Below, piece after piece: positions 1-9,137 of a stretch of DNA of 45,471 bases. Origin of the DNA: Bacteroidales bacterium (GTDB lineage Bacteria; Bacteroidota; Bacteroidia; Bacteroidales; UBA932); the NCBI GenBank assembly GCA_015060255.1, contig SUYV01000011.1, positions 1 to 45,471 of the forward strand, given 5' to 3'. A program made the translations under genes and the position numbers. The notes beneath the pieces were generated by a model that searched no databases, had not been told where the DNA came from, and saw only the letters and a list, made by a program, of their open reading frames with translations. Numbering within the stretch: position 1 is the stretch's first letter; each line of letters begins with the position of its first letter.

Positions 1-1166
1 AGGGTCACGAGATAGTAGCGGAATCCCTTCGATACAGGGGTGTTGGCGCCTGCGAAGATGCCGCCGTACTCATGGTCATAGGTGTCGATATATTCGCCGC
101 TGAGCGAGCATGTGGCCTTGCGTGCGCCGAAATAGAGGCCATCTCCGAGGGTCTTCGACTTGCTTCCGAAGGCATATGTGCCGAGGTTCTTCGAGTAGCC
201 GCTGAAGCACTCGCTGAAGTGGAAGAAGTCCCATCCGTCGTTTGTGATCATGGTGCCGATGGTGCCGTTCGACGAGCCCTTGATGTTGTATGTGGCGCAT
301 GTGAATGTGCCGGTGATGGTCTCAGGCTCGACAGGAAGCTCCGGTTCCTCAGGAGTCTCAGGCTCCTCAGGCTGTTCAGGCTCCACAACCTCGCCCTCAG
401 GGAGCTGGAGGCTTACAGGATAGTATGCGCCTGCCTCCACGTCACCGTCGATGGTAATCTCCACCGTTGCCTCAGCCGATGCAGACTTCGCGGTCACGGT
501 GAGGAGGTCGCCGGCCTTCACTGTAGGGAAGATCACGGCCTTTCCGAGGGTGGTGAGCTCGCCGTATGTGGTCTGGCCCTCGTATGTGTATGAGCCGTCA
601 GCCGCGCTGAACGTGAAGTCTCCGCACAATGGCACAGCCACTCCGTTGCGGGTCACCTTCACCGCAAGGCTCACGATCTCCTGTCCCTCGAGGGCGCTGC
701 CTGCGGTCTCCACTGTGAAGAGCACGCTTGCGAAGATGTCGTGGAACTGGAATGTGGCGTCACCGTTCGAGTCGGTTCCTGTCTGGAGGCCGTAGCGGTA
801 GTCAGGCGCCGATGCGGTCTGGTCCTGCGGGAGCGTGCCCTTCAGGCCTGTCGCGTTGAGCGATGAGTTGCCTGTGCTGTATGGGTAGTATGCATACTGC
901 GGCGCGCCCTTCACCTCAGTTGCAGCGGTGAATGTGCCCTTCGAGGCACTTGAGCATGTGTATCTGACGTTCTTCTCCGAAGCGTCGGTGTATACTCCGA
1001 TTACGTCTGCAGAAGTCCACGCCGCTCCCGAACCGTTGTCGGTGATGGTCGCAGTGATCTTCTGTGATACTGGCTCCTCGACCTCTGGCTTCGAGTTCGA
1101 ACAGCTGGTGCTGAAGCTGATGCACGCTATCGCTGCAATGGCAGCCAAAATAAGGTTTCGTTTCAT
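1..1166 (-). CDS. Lipoprotein with fimbrillin-like N-terminus and EEP (DNase I-like) C-terminal domain, C-terminus cut off by window edge
   Basis: The open frame runs from ATG at 1166 to the window edge without a stop, giving 388 visible codons. The N-terminus is a lipoprotein signal with lipobox cysteine at residue 22 (STSC). The next ~250 residues are a fimbrillin-like module with the motifs YAYYPYS and GDFTFSAADGSY, also seen in the two CotH-like proteins upstream. A Pro/Glu-rich linker (repeated PEEPE-type units) follows. The last ~100 visible residues resemble the endonuclease/exonuclease/phosphatase fold: CATYNIKGS for the first strand, WDFFHFSE for the catalytic Glu strand, then DGLYFGARK and KGFRYYLVT. 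The catalytic Asp/His block lies outside the window, so nuclease versus lipid phosphatase or sphingomyelinase-like activity cannot be decided. It starts 34 nt after the upstream CotH gene stops and is probably co-transcribed. Confidence 0.75.
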   Translation of the reverse strand, partial: MKRNLILAAIAAIACISFSTSCSNSKPEVEEPVSQKITATITDNGSGAAWTSADVIGVYTDASEKNVRYTCSSASKGTFTAATEVKGAPQYAYYPYSTGNSSLNATGLKGTLPQDQTASAPDYRYGLQTGTDSNGDATFQFHDIFASVLFTVETAGSALEGQEIVSLAVKVTRNGVAVPLCGDFTFSAADGSYTYEGQTTYGELTTLGKAVIFPTVKAGDLLTVTAKSASAEATVEITIDGDVEAGAYYPVSLQLPEGEVVEPEQPEEPETPEEPELPVEPETITGTFTCATYNIKGSSNGTIGTMITNDGWDFFHFSECFSGYSKNLGTYAFGSKSKTLGDGLYFGARKATCSLSGEYIDTYDHEYGGIFAGANTPVSKGFRYYLVT

Positions 1167-1200
1167 AATGTGTGTGTTTAGTGGTTAAGTTGAATGTGTG

Positions 1201-3792
1201 TTATTTGGTAAACTTTCCACTCGTGATGAGAGTGTTCATTCCGGCCAGACGCTTGCTGTAAACATCCTTGAAATTATCAATAAGAGCATCCCAATCGTTG
1301 ATGGTCTCGTCACCGCTCCAATCGGAGAAGCCGTTCTTATGTGCCTGAATGTCGGCTATGGTTGTAGGCCACATAGCACTATCCACTCCGAACGAAGCCC
1401 TCATAGGCTCTCTGTAAGCCTCTATGGTATTCACGACATTCAGCAAATATGGATAGATTACTGCCCAACGATCCTTGACCCTCTGCTGGAAGATAGGGTC
1501 GGTGATCAGTTTCTTGTACCAGAAATAATTGTCGCTATCTCCAGTTCGCCAGCAGATCCACTCGTCATATGGCTTCAGGCGGTCAGAATTTCCGAGCTCC
1601 TTTGCTCCGTCGTAATTCTGGAAAGTTCCACGGTCAAAGTCCCATACCGGACCTGCAGAAAGTTTTTTGGCTCCATCCATGAAATAGTATACAGAACGAG
1701 GGTCGCCGTACTCACGGTTCATCGTAAGCTCCCAGATAAACCACTGGTCAATGACGGTATTGAGGTCAAGGTCATTGTAGGCTGCTTCAAAGCTGTTGTT
1801 ATAAAGGTTGTCCTCTATACCCTGGACCTTTGACTGAACGGCTGACAGAATGGTATTTGAAACATCATCCTTGAACATGAAAGGAACACCGTTATTAGTC
1901 TTGAACTTGTAGGTTTCATCATAGTTGTTGTCAACCTCAAGGAGATATCCGCAGTCTGCCATTGCAGGATTAGTGTTGCCGTCTGCTACGATATCCTCAT
2001 ACGGATCCGTGATGTCGAGACGGTTTCCGTCAATCTTGATCTGCTCGCAGAGATAATAGTTACCTACATGGTGGCCTACGCCATCCTTGCTGAATACGAC
2101 GAGTTCCACATTCTGACCATGTACATTCCATGGAATACCCTGCTCGATCTGACCTGTCTTCCAAGCGTCCTCGATTGCATGTGCAATATCCAAGGCGACG
2201 GTATTGCGGATCATAGAATGGTCGAGCCAGTTTGCAAGCAGTACCCAGCGCTTGTGCTTAGGCATGCCGAGGATTGACTGCTTCGAAGTCAGCTTGACCG
2301 CAAAAGGCTTCTTAGGATAGTCCTGCGATGTGTTTCCGCGGAGCTTGGCGCCGCATGTCATCGTCATGTCAATGTTTCCGTTTGCATTGTATACCGTAAT
2401 CTGGTCGGTCTCAACCCATTCGGTGTCCTTGCCGCGGACCATGAAGTTCACGAATTTATTGCGGGCATTGCCGCTCAGCTGTGCCCAGAAATCCTTATAC
2501 ACGCCACCGAAATCTCCGTCGGAAGAATGTTTCAGCACAACAATAGGCAGGCCTGTATTGCTGATAGTGACCTTGTAGTCACGATAATCATCGGCAGTCG
2601 ACACAGTCAAAGTCGCACCTCCGGTGAAATCTACCTCCGTCGAACCGCTGGTGACGGTCTGGTCGCCTACGGTAACAGTCGCACCATTTGCCACGCTGAA
2701 TGTAGGCACAAGACTGAAGTCATAAAGATACGGAATCGTCAGGCTGATGTTGCTACCTTCGATAGTTGCCGTGTGAGACGATACTGAACTGAAAGACGGC
2801 TTCTTCGAACTCCACACCGTCTTGTTATTCAGCAGTTTACCGGCATTCTTAGACACTTCAAGCTTGAAGTCGCTTATAGTAGGACGTGCCGTTACTGCAT
2901 ACCCGTATTTTGAGGCATTGGCAGCGAAAGTCGAAAGTTTCAAAGGGAATGTATAATACATCTCCGGCTGGAAATCAACCTTTGAAGTAACTGTAAAGGT
3001 CATTTTCTTATCAGTTGTCCTTACATCGAAGGTCATCTGGTCACCCTTGAGGATAGTAGGGAAAACTGTTGCAAAGCTTGAGAGTTCGCCGTCGAAAGAC
3101 TGGTTCCACACTGTCTTGAGTTCATTGGCGGTAGTCCCGAGAGTGTATGTGCCATCCACAGCGCTGAATGTGAAATCTCCTGTAACAGGGACTGCAGCAC
3201 CACTGCGGGTTACTGTCAAGGTAACGCTTTCCAGAGTCTTGCCGTCAAATTCAGTTTCGGTCGCATCGATTTTGAAGCGCACGAGAGAGAACATGTTATG
3301 GAATTTGAACTTGTATCCACCTTCTTCAGTCAAGCTTATCATCTTGCCATACTTGTAATCAGCAGGGATATTCTGTCCCATAGTCTGTTCTGCAGTGACG
3401 GATCCAGCCAGTTCTGTCGCAGGCTTTCCATTATTTGCCTCATCGTACGGATAGTATGCATACTGCACGTCTCCACTGACATTTTCAGTGCCTGAGAAGG
3501 ATGTGTTAGGCACATTCTCAGTCTGTTCGTCGTTGATGTAAAGCACATTGCTGCTGCCGGTCGAGAACACAGCGATTTGATCTTCAGGAGTCCAGAGGAC
3601 AGCTGTCCTCTCACCTGCCACAAGTGTCTCCGAATCGATGCAGGTACGAGTCTGCGGCTCCTCAACCAGTTCCGCAAATATCTTTGGAGCCGTCACGAAA
3701 TCGGTTCCATCCTCAACTCCTGGCATCTCCTGCATACAGCCTACGGCCAATGCCATAGCCGCAGCTGCAATAATAATATTATTCAATCTCAT
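1201..3792 (-). CDS. CotH-kinase-family lipoprotein (copy 1)
   Basis: This 863-residue surface-type lipoprotein has its lipobox cysteine at residue 19 (AVGC) followed by an acidic stretch. Residues ~25-290 are a fimbrillin-like module (YAYYPYDE, GDFTFSAVDGTY). Residues ~300-415 form a second beta-rich segment ending in SNTGLPIVVLKH. The C-terminal half is CotH-like: RGNTSQDYPKKPFAVKL near residue 484, WVLLANWLDHSMIRN, NYYLCEQIKIDGNRLDI and GPVWDFDRGTF near residue 716. The paired Lys residues and the DFD motif fit the ATP and metal sites of CotH atypical protein kinases. Bacillus CotH phosphorylates serines of spore coat proteins; here the target is unknown. It lies 39 nt downstream of the 41-residue peptide gene and is a clear paralogue of the CotH gene at 3980-6655. 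Kinase activity is inferred from the family. Confidence 0.85.
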   Translation of the reverse strand: MRLNNIIIAAAAMALAVGCMQEMPGVEDGTDFVTAPKIFAELVEEPQTRTCIDSETLVAGERTAVLWTPEDQIAVFSTGSSNVLYINDEQTENVPNTSFSGTENVSGDVQYAYYPYDEANNGKPATELAGSVTAEQTMGQNIPADYKYGKMISLTEEGGYKFKFHNMFSLVRFKIDATETEFDGKTLESVTLTVTRSGAAVPVTGDFTFSAVDGTYTLGTTANELKTVWNQSFDGELSSFATVFPTILKGDQMTFDVRTTDKKMTFTVTSKVDFQPEMYYTFPLKLSTFAANASKYGYAVTARPTISDFKLEVSKNAGKLLNNKTVWSSKKPSFSSVSSHTATIEGSNISLTIPYLYDFSLVPTFSVANGATVTVGDQTVTSGSTEVDFTGGATLTVSTADDYRDYKVTISNTGLPIVVLKHSSDGDFGGVYKDFWAQLSGNARNKFVNFMVRGKDTEWVETDQITVYNANGNIDMTMTCGAKLRGNTSQDYPKKPFAVKLTSKQSILGMPKHKRWVLLANWLDHSMIRNTVALDIAHAIEDAWKTGQIEQGIPWNVHGQNVELVVFSKDGVGHHVGNYYLCEQIKIDGNRLDITDPYEDIVADGNTNPAMADCGYLLEVDNNYDETYKFKTNNGVPFMFKDDVSNTILSAVQSKVQGIEDNLYNNSFEAAYNDLDLNTVIDQWFIWELTMNREYGDPRSVYYFMDGAKKLSAGPVWDFDRGTFQNYDGAKELGNSDRLKPYDEWICWRTGDSDNYFWYKKLITDPIFQQRVKDRWAVIYPYLLNVVNTIEAYREPMRASFGVDSAMWPTTIADIQAHKNGFSDWSGDETINDWDALIDNFKDVYSKRLAGMNTLITSGKFTK

Positions 3793-3831
3793 GATACTGT
3801 TGGTTTCTGTTTAGTTGTTGTATTAGCATTC

Positions 3832-3957
3832 TTATTCTTCGTCGAAAGCGTCTCCTCCGTCACCAACCATAGTGTCTCCAGACGCACAAAGCACGCCCTC
3901 TACCTTGATGTCGATCACCTCTATCTCCGGTGTCATGTAATTGTTTGTTCTCATCAT
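3832..3957 (-). CDS. Small 41-residue peptide with Y-x-x-P-x-x-E motif, between two CotH-like genes
   Basis: A short frame runs from ATG-ATG at 3957 to TAA at 3832, 22 nt after the upstream CotH gene and 39 nt before the next. There is no signal peptide. Residues 7-21 read YMTPEIEVIDIKVEG, then V-L-C-A-S, and a Gly/Asp-rich tail ending FDEE. The 15-residue block aligns without gaps to the 63-residue peptide at 9138-9329, sharing Y, P, E, E, G and the hydrophobic positions. That agreement, the tight spacing and the strand make it a real gene despite its size. Short proteins with this type of N-terminus followed by a variable tail occur in Bacteroidales, but I know of no established function. 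The conserved head and variable tail resemble leader/core peptide design or a docking motif; that is inference. Confidence 0.7.
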   Translation of the reverse strand: MMRTNNYMTPEIEVIDIKVEGVLCASGDTMVGDGGDAFDEE

Positions 3958-3979
3958 TTCTGTACTTGTTTTATTATTG

Positions 3980-6655
3980 TTACTTTGTAAATCTTCCACT
4001 CGTAATCAGTGCATCCATTCCTGCCAGACGCTCCTGATATACGCTCACGAAATTGTCTGTCACCTCTTGAAAATTTCCGTTCGCTCCAAGCAGCTCGTCA
4101 CCGCTCCAGTCGTTGAAGTCAGACTTGTATTTTCTGACATCAGCTTTGCTTACCGGCCACATTGCGCTGTCAAAAGCATAAGAAACTGCCTGAGTCTCAC
4201 CATAATAGCGGATATGGTCAGGAATCATTTCCAGATATGGCTTGATCACTGCCCAACGTGCCTGCACGGTCTTCACGAAAGTGGCATCTTTGGCCAATTG
4301 TCTATACCAGATATATGACTGGGAGTCGGATTCCCATTGCGTCCTCCAATACATCCACTCGCCATCCGGCTTGATACGATAAAGTCTGCCGCTGCTTCCT
4401 TCCGGGCCACTGTTGTCGCACAACTCGGTCGCTTTCTCCTGGTTTTGGAATGTACCTCGGTCGAAGTCCCACACAGGGCCAGCGCACAACTTGCCGGCAC
4501 CATCCATAAACATATATACAGACTTAGGGTCGCCGTACTCGCGGTTCATGGTAAGTTCCCATATAAGCATCTGATCGATGACGGAATTGATGTCAAGATT
4601 CTCATATGCTGCTGCAAAACCTGCATCGGTACCCTTGTAGAGGTTTGTTTCAATGTCCTGAATCCTGGACTTCACACTATTCAGAATAGCTGATGAAACC
4701 TCATCCTTGAACATAAACGGCACGCCCTTGCTTGTCTTGAACTTGCTTGCCTCATCATAGGTTGCATCTATCTCAAGCAGGTGACCATACTGCATATAGT
4801 CATCGGCTCCAGGCTTTTCAATGTCGTACGGCTCCTGGATGTCAAGGCGGTTACCGTCAATCTTGATCTGCTCGCACAGGAGATAGTTTCCGACATGATG
4901 TCCGTCAACAACGAGCTCAACATTCTGTCCATGGACATTCCACGGAATACCATCGCCGATTACGCCTCCGGAGTTGCGCCAGGCAGCCTCGACGGCCTGA
5001 GCTACATCAAAGGCTACAGTGTTGCGGATCATTGAGTGGTCAAGCCAGTTGGCTAGCAGTACCCAGCGTTTGTGTGCAGCCATTCCGAGCACGCTGGCCT
5101 TCGATTTCAGTTTGACGGCAAAAGGCTTCTTAGGATATTCCTGGGACGTGTTTCCACGGAGGCGGACGCCACAAAGTGCATGATCCACATCTAAGGTTCC
5201 ATCAGGATGATAGACTGAAATCTTGTCACTCTCCACCCAGTCAGTATCCTTGCCTCGGATCATGAAGTCCACAAACTGATTTACAGTCTTGGCTCCTATT
5301 CCCAAGAATCCACCTTTCTTTACTGGGCTGAAGTCTCCGGCACCTCTATCATGTTCTATTACCACCACAGGCAGGCCGGTATTAGTGATTCTGACTGTGT
5401 AATCACGGCTGTATTTGCTTGCAGTATTTGTAACCTTATAAGTCACCGGCTTGGAGAAGTCCACTTCCGACACTCCGCTCGTCTGCTGAACCCCATTTAC
5501 CGTCACGACACAGTTGCTGTTGGCAGAGAATGACGGCTTGAGCTTGAAATCATAGAGATATGGGATAGTCAGTGTTATCTCGTTATCTTTGATGTCTGCT
5601 GCGAGGGATGTTATGCTATTGAACTGACCTGCGTGCGATGAGGAATTCCAGACAAGCTGGTTATTGAGAATCTTTCCTGTATTGTTGTTGACATTGAAGC
5701 TGAAATCAGTGATAGCAGGGAGAAGGCTCTCATAATCTATTTCCTTACCGCTAGGATCGTACAGCTTCAGGCTTTCATACTTGCTCAGAGTTACAGGGAA
5801 AGTATAGATATATTCGCGATTGAAACGTATTCTGCTTGTTGCAGTGAAAACTGCGCGATAGCCTCCTGCGACAGCCTCGATAGTGAAGACGTCTCCAGGA
5901 GCGATCGTAGGGAAGAGGCTGGCATAGCATGTCAGAGTCTCTGCGCTGAGAACCGGGCCATCTGTCCACTTCAAGGAAATGGAGTTATGGAGATTGTCTC
6001 CCTGTTTCCACTCGCCGCTGATAGCGCTGAATGTGAAATCTCCTGCTATGTTCACCTTCTCGCTTCCGCGAGTCACGGTTATGGTGAGGCTGCTCAGCTT
6101 CTGACCGGCCAACGGAGTGTTGCTTGCGTCGATCTCGATGCGGGCCATCGAGAAAAGATGAGAGAACACGAACTTATGTCCCTGTGCTGACGAGCCTTCT
6201 GAGATGCCGTACTTGTAATCGCCATACAGCTTGCCGCTGTCCATGTTCTGTTCTTGTGGCAGGTTGCCGGCGAGGGATGTGATGGATCTGCCGTCATTAT
6301 CAGCACTGTACGGATAATATGCATATGTCGGAGACGAGAAAGCGGTGGCCCCGGTAACGGCGAAAATGGCATCGGCCTTGTTGCCGGAATCGCTGGTCTT
6401 CATGTAGCATTTCTGCGATGAGCTGGAAGCATCGAATACACCGATCTTATCCTCTGCGGTCCAGAGGATACCGACGGCGCTTGTGCCATCCTCGGCTTCG
6501 CCCATGGCTGTTTTGGTTGCAGCGGGAGCGTTCATGGTAGCCACGATACAGTCCTGCGTAGAAGGTGGCGGACAGAGCTCCTCGTGCGCGCACGCGTAGA
6601 AAAGCAATAATGCCATAAACAGAGTTATGGCTGGTGAAAAACGGTTGTGAATCAT
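3980..6655 (-). CDS. CotH-kinase-family lipoprotein (copy 2)
   Basis: I chose ATG at 6655, giving 891 residues, because it starts directly at a lipoprotein signal (MIHNRF...LLLFYAC, then AHEE). The longer frame to 6769 would run through a terminator hairpin and into the upstream gene. The architecture is that of copy 1: fimbrillin-like module (YAYYPYSADNDG, GDFTFSAISGEW), a middle beta-rich segment ending ITNTGLPVVVIEH, then the CotH domain with RGNTSQEYPKKPFAVKL near residue 499, WVLLANWLDHSMIRN, NYLLCEQIKIDGNRLDI and GPVWDFDRGTF near residue 730. Many blocks are identical to copy 1, so a tandem duplication is likely. The lipobox suggests that the kinase domain acts outside the cytoplasm, on the cell surface or in the periplasm. 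Substrate unknown. Confidence 0.85.
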   Translation of the reverse strand: MIHNRFSPAITLFMALLLFYACAHEELCPPPSTQDCIVATMNAPAATKTAMGEAEDGTSAVGILWTAEDKIGVFDASSSSQKCYMKTSDSGNKADAIFAVTGATAFSSPTYAYYPYSADNDGRSITSLAGNLPQEQNMDSGKLYGDYKYGISEGSSAQGHKFVFSHLFSMARIEIDASNTPLAGQKLSSLTITVTRGSEKVNIAGDFTFSAISGEWKQGDNLHNSISLKWTDGPVLSAETLTCYASLFPTIAPGDVFTIEAVAGGYRAVFTATSRIRFNREYIYTFPVTLSKYESLKLYDPSGKEIDYESLLPAITDFSFNVNNNTGKILNNQLVWNSSSHAGQFNSITSLAADIKDNEITLTIPYLYDFKLKPSFSANSNCVVTVNGVQQTSGVSEVDFSKPVTYKVTNTASKYSRDYTVRITNTGLPVVVIEHDRGAGDFSPVKKGGFLGIGAKTVNQFVDFMIRGKDTDWVESDKISVYHPDGTLDVDHALCGVRLRGNTSQEYPKKPFAVKLKSKASVLGMAAHKRWVLLANWLDHSMIRNTVAFDVAQAVEAAWRNSGGVIGDGIPWNVHGQNVELVVDGHHVGNYLLCEQIKIDGNRLDIQEPYDIEKPGADDYMQYGHLLEIDATYDEASKFKTSKGVPFMFKDEVSSAILNSVKSRIQDIETNLYKGTDAGFAAAYENLDINSVIDQMLIWELTMNREYGDPKSVYMFMDGAGKLCAGPVWDFDRGTFQNQEKATELCDNSGPEGSSGRLYRIKPDGEWMYWRTQWESDSQSYIWYRQLAKDATFVKTVQARWAVIKPYLEMIPDHIRYYGETQAVSYAFDSAMWPVSKADVRKYKSDFNDWSGDELLGANGNFQEVTDNFVSVYQERLAGMDALITSGRFTK

Positions 6656-6685
6656 AATTGATGTGTGCAATGTGTGTTGTGTGTA

Positions 6686-6724
6686 TAAAAATTTCGGTCT
6701 CAAGATCAGCCTTGAGACCGAAAT
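6686..6724 (-). terminator. Intrinsic terminator between the PI-PLC-like and CotH copy 2 genes
   Basis: Perfect 14-bp inverted repeat: ATTTCGGTCTCAAG at 6691-6704 and its complement at 6711-6724, with a 6-nt loop. Read on the minus strand, the stem is followed by a run of U (bases complementary to 6686-6693). It lies 10 nt after the stop of the PI-PLC-like gene and ends 30 nt before the start of the CotH gene. Confidence 0.85.
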
Positions 6725-6734
6725 AGTATAAGGA

Positions 6735-9086
6735 TTAGTCCCAACCGAAGGCGGCGACATTAGAATCATTCATTCCCGAGCTGTACGATGGTGCAGCGGA
6801 TTTGGTTTTAGCATTAGGGTTATAGTTCGACGGCTTGTCAGGGTCGTACTGGAGACGATATGCGTTGTTCAACAGAAGTATCTTTTCACATACACCCGCA
6901 AAATCATATGTCAAAGTTGTTGTAGTACCAGTCGTATTTGTTGTAGTATATTTACCGCCATGCTTATTATTCATTAAAATAATACCTACCGGATAATATG
7001 GGACATCATTCTTTCCCATCTCGTCGATACGATTATATACCATAGGAGCATATCTATTTTCAATAGTGTCATAACCGGAGCCATTACCGCCTGAAGATGT
7101 CAATATATAGCCTCCCAATCCGAGATACATCCAATGGTCGTGTTTGTAATTAGGCGAACCATAGTTGGTTTTTGACCAATCCCAAATAGCATTAACAAGG
7201 TTATCTCGATTAGTAAGAGGGTGAGAATATCCTCGGTCACCACAATTTACTGCACTTGAGCCTGTTGTTGAAATTTGAGCGTGCGAGGTATACATTGAAA
7301 TACCAGAAGGTTGTTTTGAAGAATAATAAAGAGGATCAATATGACCATCAATAGTTGCTTTAGTGCCGGTATAATGATCACTTTCCAAGTTCATAGGCAC
7401 ATAAGTAAACAAACATTTACTTGTGTCTGGGAGTGTGTAGTTGTCAAATGTATTATCAAGATTTATAACTACAATCACATGATTCAATACATCTCCAATA
7501 AGTGTGTCTTCAGTAAGCGCACTTGCATCGTAAATTTTACCCTTTAGCTCTTCATCCGTACTGTTGTAAATGTTGTCACATGCATCGGAAATTGCCTTCA
7601 TCCATGTTGATGGGCAATTGTCTCCGCTATAACTATCCTGTGCAAAAGTACAGAATACAACCATGTATTCAGCGGGATTAAGGTTTCTAACAATCGTTTC
7701 CAAGCAGGATTGAAAAGTTTGAGCTGCTGTACCATTTACTCGACCACTTTCTCCAAAGACAGAATAAGAAGTAGAACCGTCACAAACAGAAAGACCTGTT
7801 ATAGTTGGATTAATGATTTGACCCAAGGCACCATTTTTTGAAGCTTTCCATCTTGTGTCCAGATGGAATGCACGAACGCCTAAGGCATACTGCTCTGAAA
7901 TGGAAGTATTAGATTGACAATCACTATTCAACGAGTTCCATGTTCCAGGTATGGAAATCTCCGACAAATACACATTGCGTGGGATGTTCGTCATCCAATC
8001 GCCAGTCCCCCACTCTGTTCCAGCAGAAACATCAAGATTTGGCAAAGCAGGGAGTTCGTGAACCATACCTGGCTTAAGAGTTGTACCTACTGCTGTGCCA
8101 TCATCATTCTTCATTCCAAGTGACTTTCTGAAGGTTTTATTCACTGTCTTGGTTACGTCTTTTCCCGAATTGTCTTTTTCGGTAATATCAGTCTGAACAA
8201 GAATCTCGATTTTCCAGTCGTTAGTGATTCCAAGGTTCTCAAGTGGAGCAAGGAACAAAGACATCCTGATTTTTTCTCCTTTCTTGATCTTGTGGAATTC
8301 TCCTGTGGCTTTGTCGAATAACTGAGCTGTAATAACATTGGATTTTGCAGCTCCTTCTACCCAATTTGTCCAGACATATTTTCCACTGTTATCTCCTGAG
8401 GTAGCAAGTTTTACATCAAAGCCGCCTGCTATATATGTGCCTTCCGGAGCAATCAGTTTGATGGACTGTATCGTGTGTTCATGATTGACACTCCCATCTT
8501 TATCACTAGGACCGTTCAGTGTGAAGATGACAGCTGTAGCCATCGGAGAGTAGGCAAGATTGACTGTTTCACCAACCGGTACGGTACTTGTTTTTGCAAA
8601 CATCAGACAGTCAGCCTGTTTTGGGGTGACAACGCCGTTGATAACCTCGAAATCATCAGAAAAATTAATCTTGAGATTCTTAATGGTGTTACCATCGTCT
8701 GTGATTGTATACTCTCCTGACGGATATACAGAATAGAATACTGCTGCCTGATTACCCCACTGAACTCCATAATCTCCTGTCGGAGTGAGTGATGTCGCAT
8801 AATTCTGTGTTGCGCTGCTTACAGATACCTTGTACTCAGCATTGTTTCTGTCGGCAAGGCACTGTGGGGAATACACCTGAACTCTGTCGCCATCTACCCA
8901 ATATATAGGATAAGCATCACCATTTCTGTCTCCATGTATAGTCTTTGTAAGACCAGGAAGCGATAGCCCGAACTGAACTTCATCTCCACTTTCTGCTGAA
9001 GGAAAATCCTTGTTCATCTCGTCAAGACAACTTACAGTTGCAAGAGCCATGATGGCGAGCAACATATAATTATATATTCTTTTCAT
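6735..9086 (-). CDS. PI-PLC-X-domain-like lipoprotein, catalytic histidines apparently replaced
   Basis: This 783-residue lipoprotein has lipobox cysteine at residue 20 (TVSC) followed by LDEMNKD. Residues ~35-350 are a distant relative of the fimbrillin-like modules of its neighbours. Residues ~365-750 look like a phosphatidylinositol-specific phospholipase C X domain: NVYLSEISIPGTWNSLN aligns with the usual SIPGTHDS block, AFHLDTRWK near residue 409 with the LDIR block, and LSVCDGS near 435 with the usual Y-H-G block. Both expected catalytic histidines are therefore changed, to Trp383 and to the Cys435/Asp436 position. The bases at 7938-7940 (CCA on the plus strand) read TGG. It may be a binding pseudo-enzyme or have different chemistry. 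It starts 51 nt after the 63-residue peptide gene and ends in a strong terminator. Confidence 0.7.
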   Translation of the reverse strand: MKRIYNYMLLAIMALATVSCLDEMNKDFPSAESGDEVQFGLSLPGLTKTIHGDRNGDAYPIYWVDGDRVQVYSPQCLADRNNAEYKVSVSSATQNYATSLTPTGDYGVQWGNQAAVFYSVYPSGEYTITDDGNTIKNLKINFSDDFEVINGVVTPKQADCLMFAKTSTVPVGETVNLAYSPMATAVIFTLNGPSDKDGSVNHEHTIQSIKLIAPEGTYIAGGFDVKLATSGDNSGKYVWTNWVEGAAKSNVITAQLFDKATGEFHKIKKGEKIRMSLFLAPLENLGITNDWKIEILVQTDITEKDNSGKDVTKTVNKTFRKSLGMKNDDGTAVGTTLKPGMVHELPALPNLDVSAGTEWGTGDWMTNIPRNVYLSEISIPGTWNSLNSDCQSNTSISEQYALGVRAFHLDTRWKASKNGALGQIINPTITGLSVCDGSTSYSVFGESGRVNGTAAQTFQSCLETIVRNLNPAEYMVVFCTFAQDSYSGDNCPSTWMKAISDACDNIYNSTDEELKGKIYDASALTEDTLIGDVLNHVIVVINLDNTFDNYTLPDTSKCLFTYVPMNLESDHYTGTKATIDGHIDPLYYSSKQPSGISMYTSHAQISTTGSSAVNCGDRGYSHPLTNRDNLVNAIWDWSKTNYGSPNYKHDHWMYLGLGGYILTSSGGNGSGYDTIENRYAPMVYNRIDEMGKNDVPYYPVGIILMNNKHGGKYTTTNTTGTTTTLTYDFAGVCEKILLLNNAYRLQYDPDKPSNYNPNAKTKSAAPSYSSGMNDSNVAAFGWD

Positions 9087-9137
9087 CGTTTTATCTGCTG
9101 TTATAATGTTCTATAATGAAGATTCTGTTGCATAAGA

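Noticed and set aside
1198..1833. 211-codon plus-strand open frame
   Set aside because: It lies antisense within the CotH copy 1 gene, with no recognisable product; a shadow of the real frame.
6656..6769. Longer start for CotH copy 2
   Set aside because: It would run through the terminator and into the PI-PLC-like gene and hide the lipoprotein signal.
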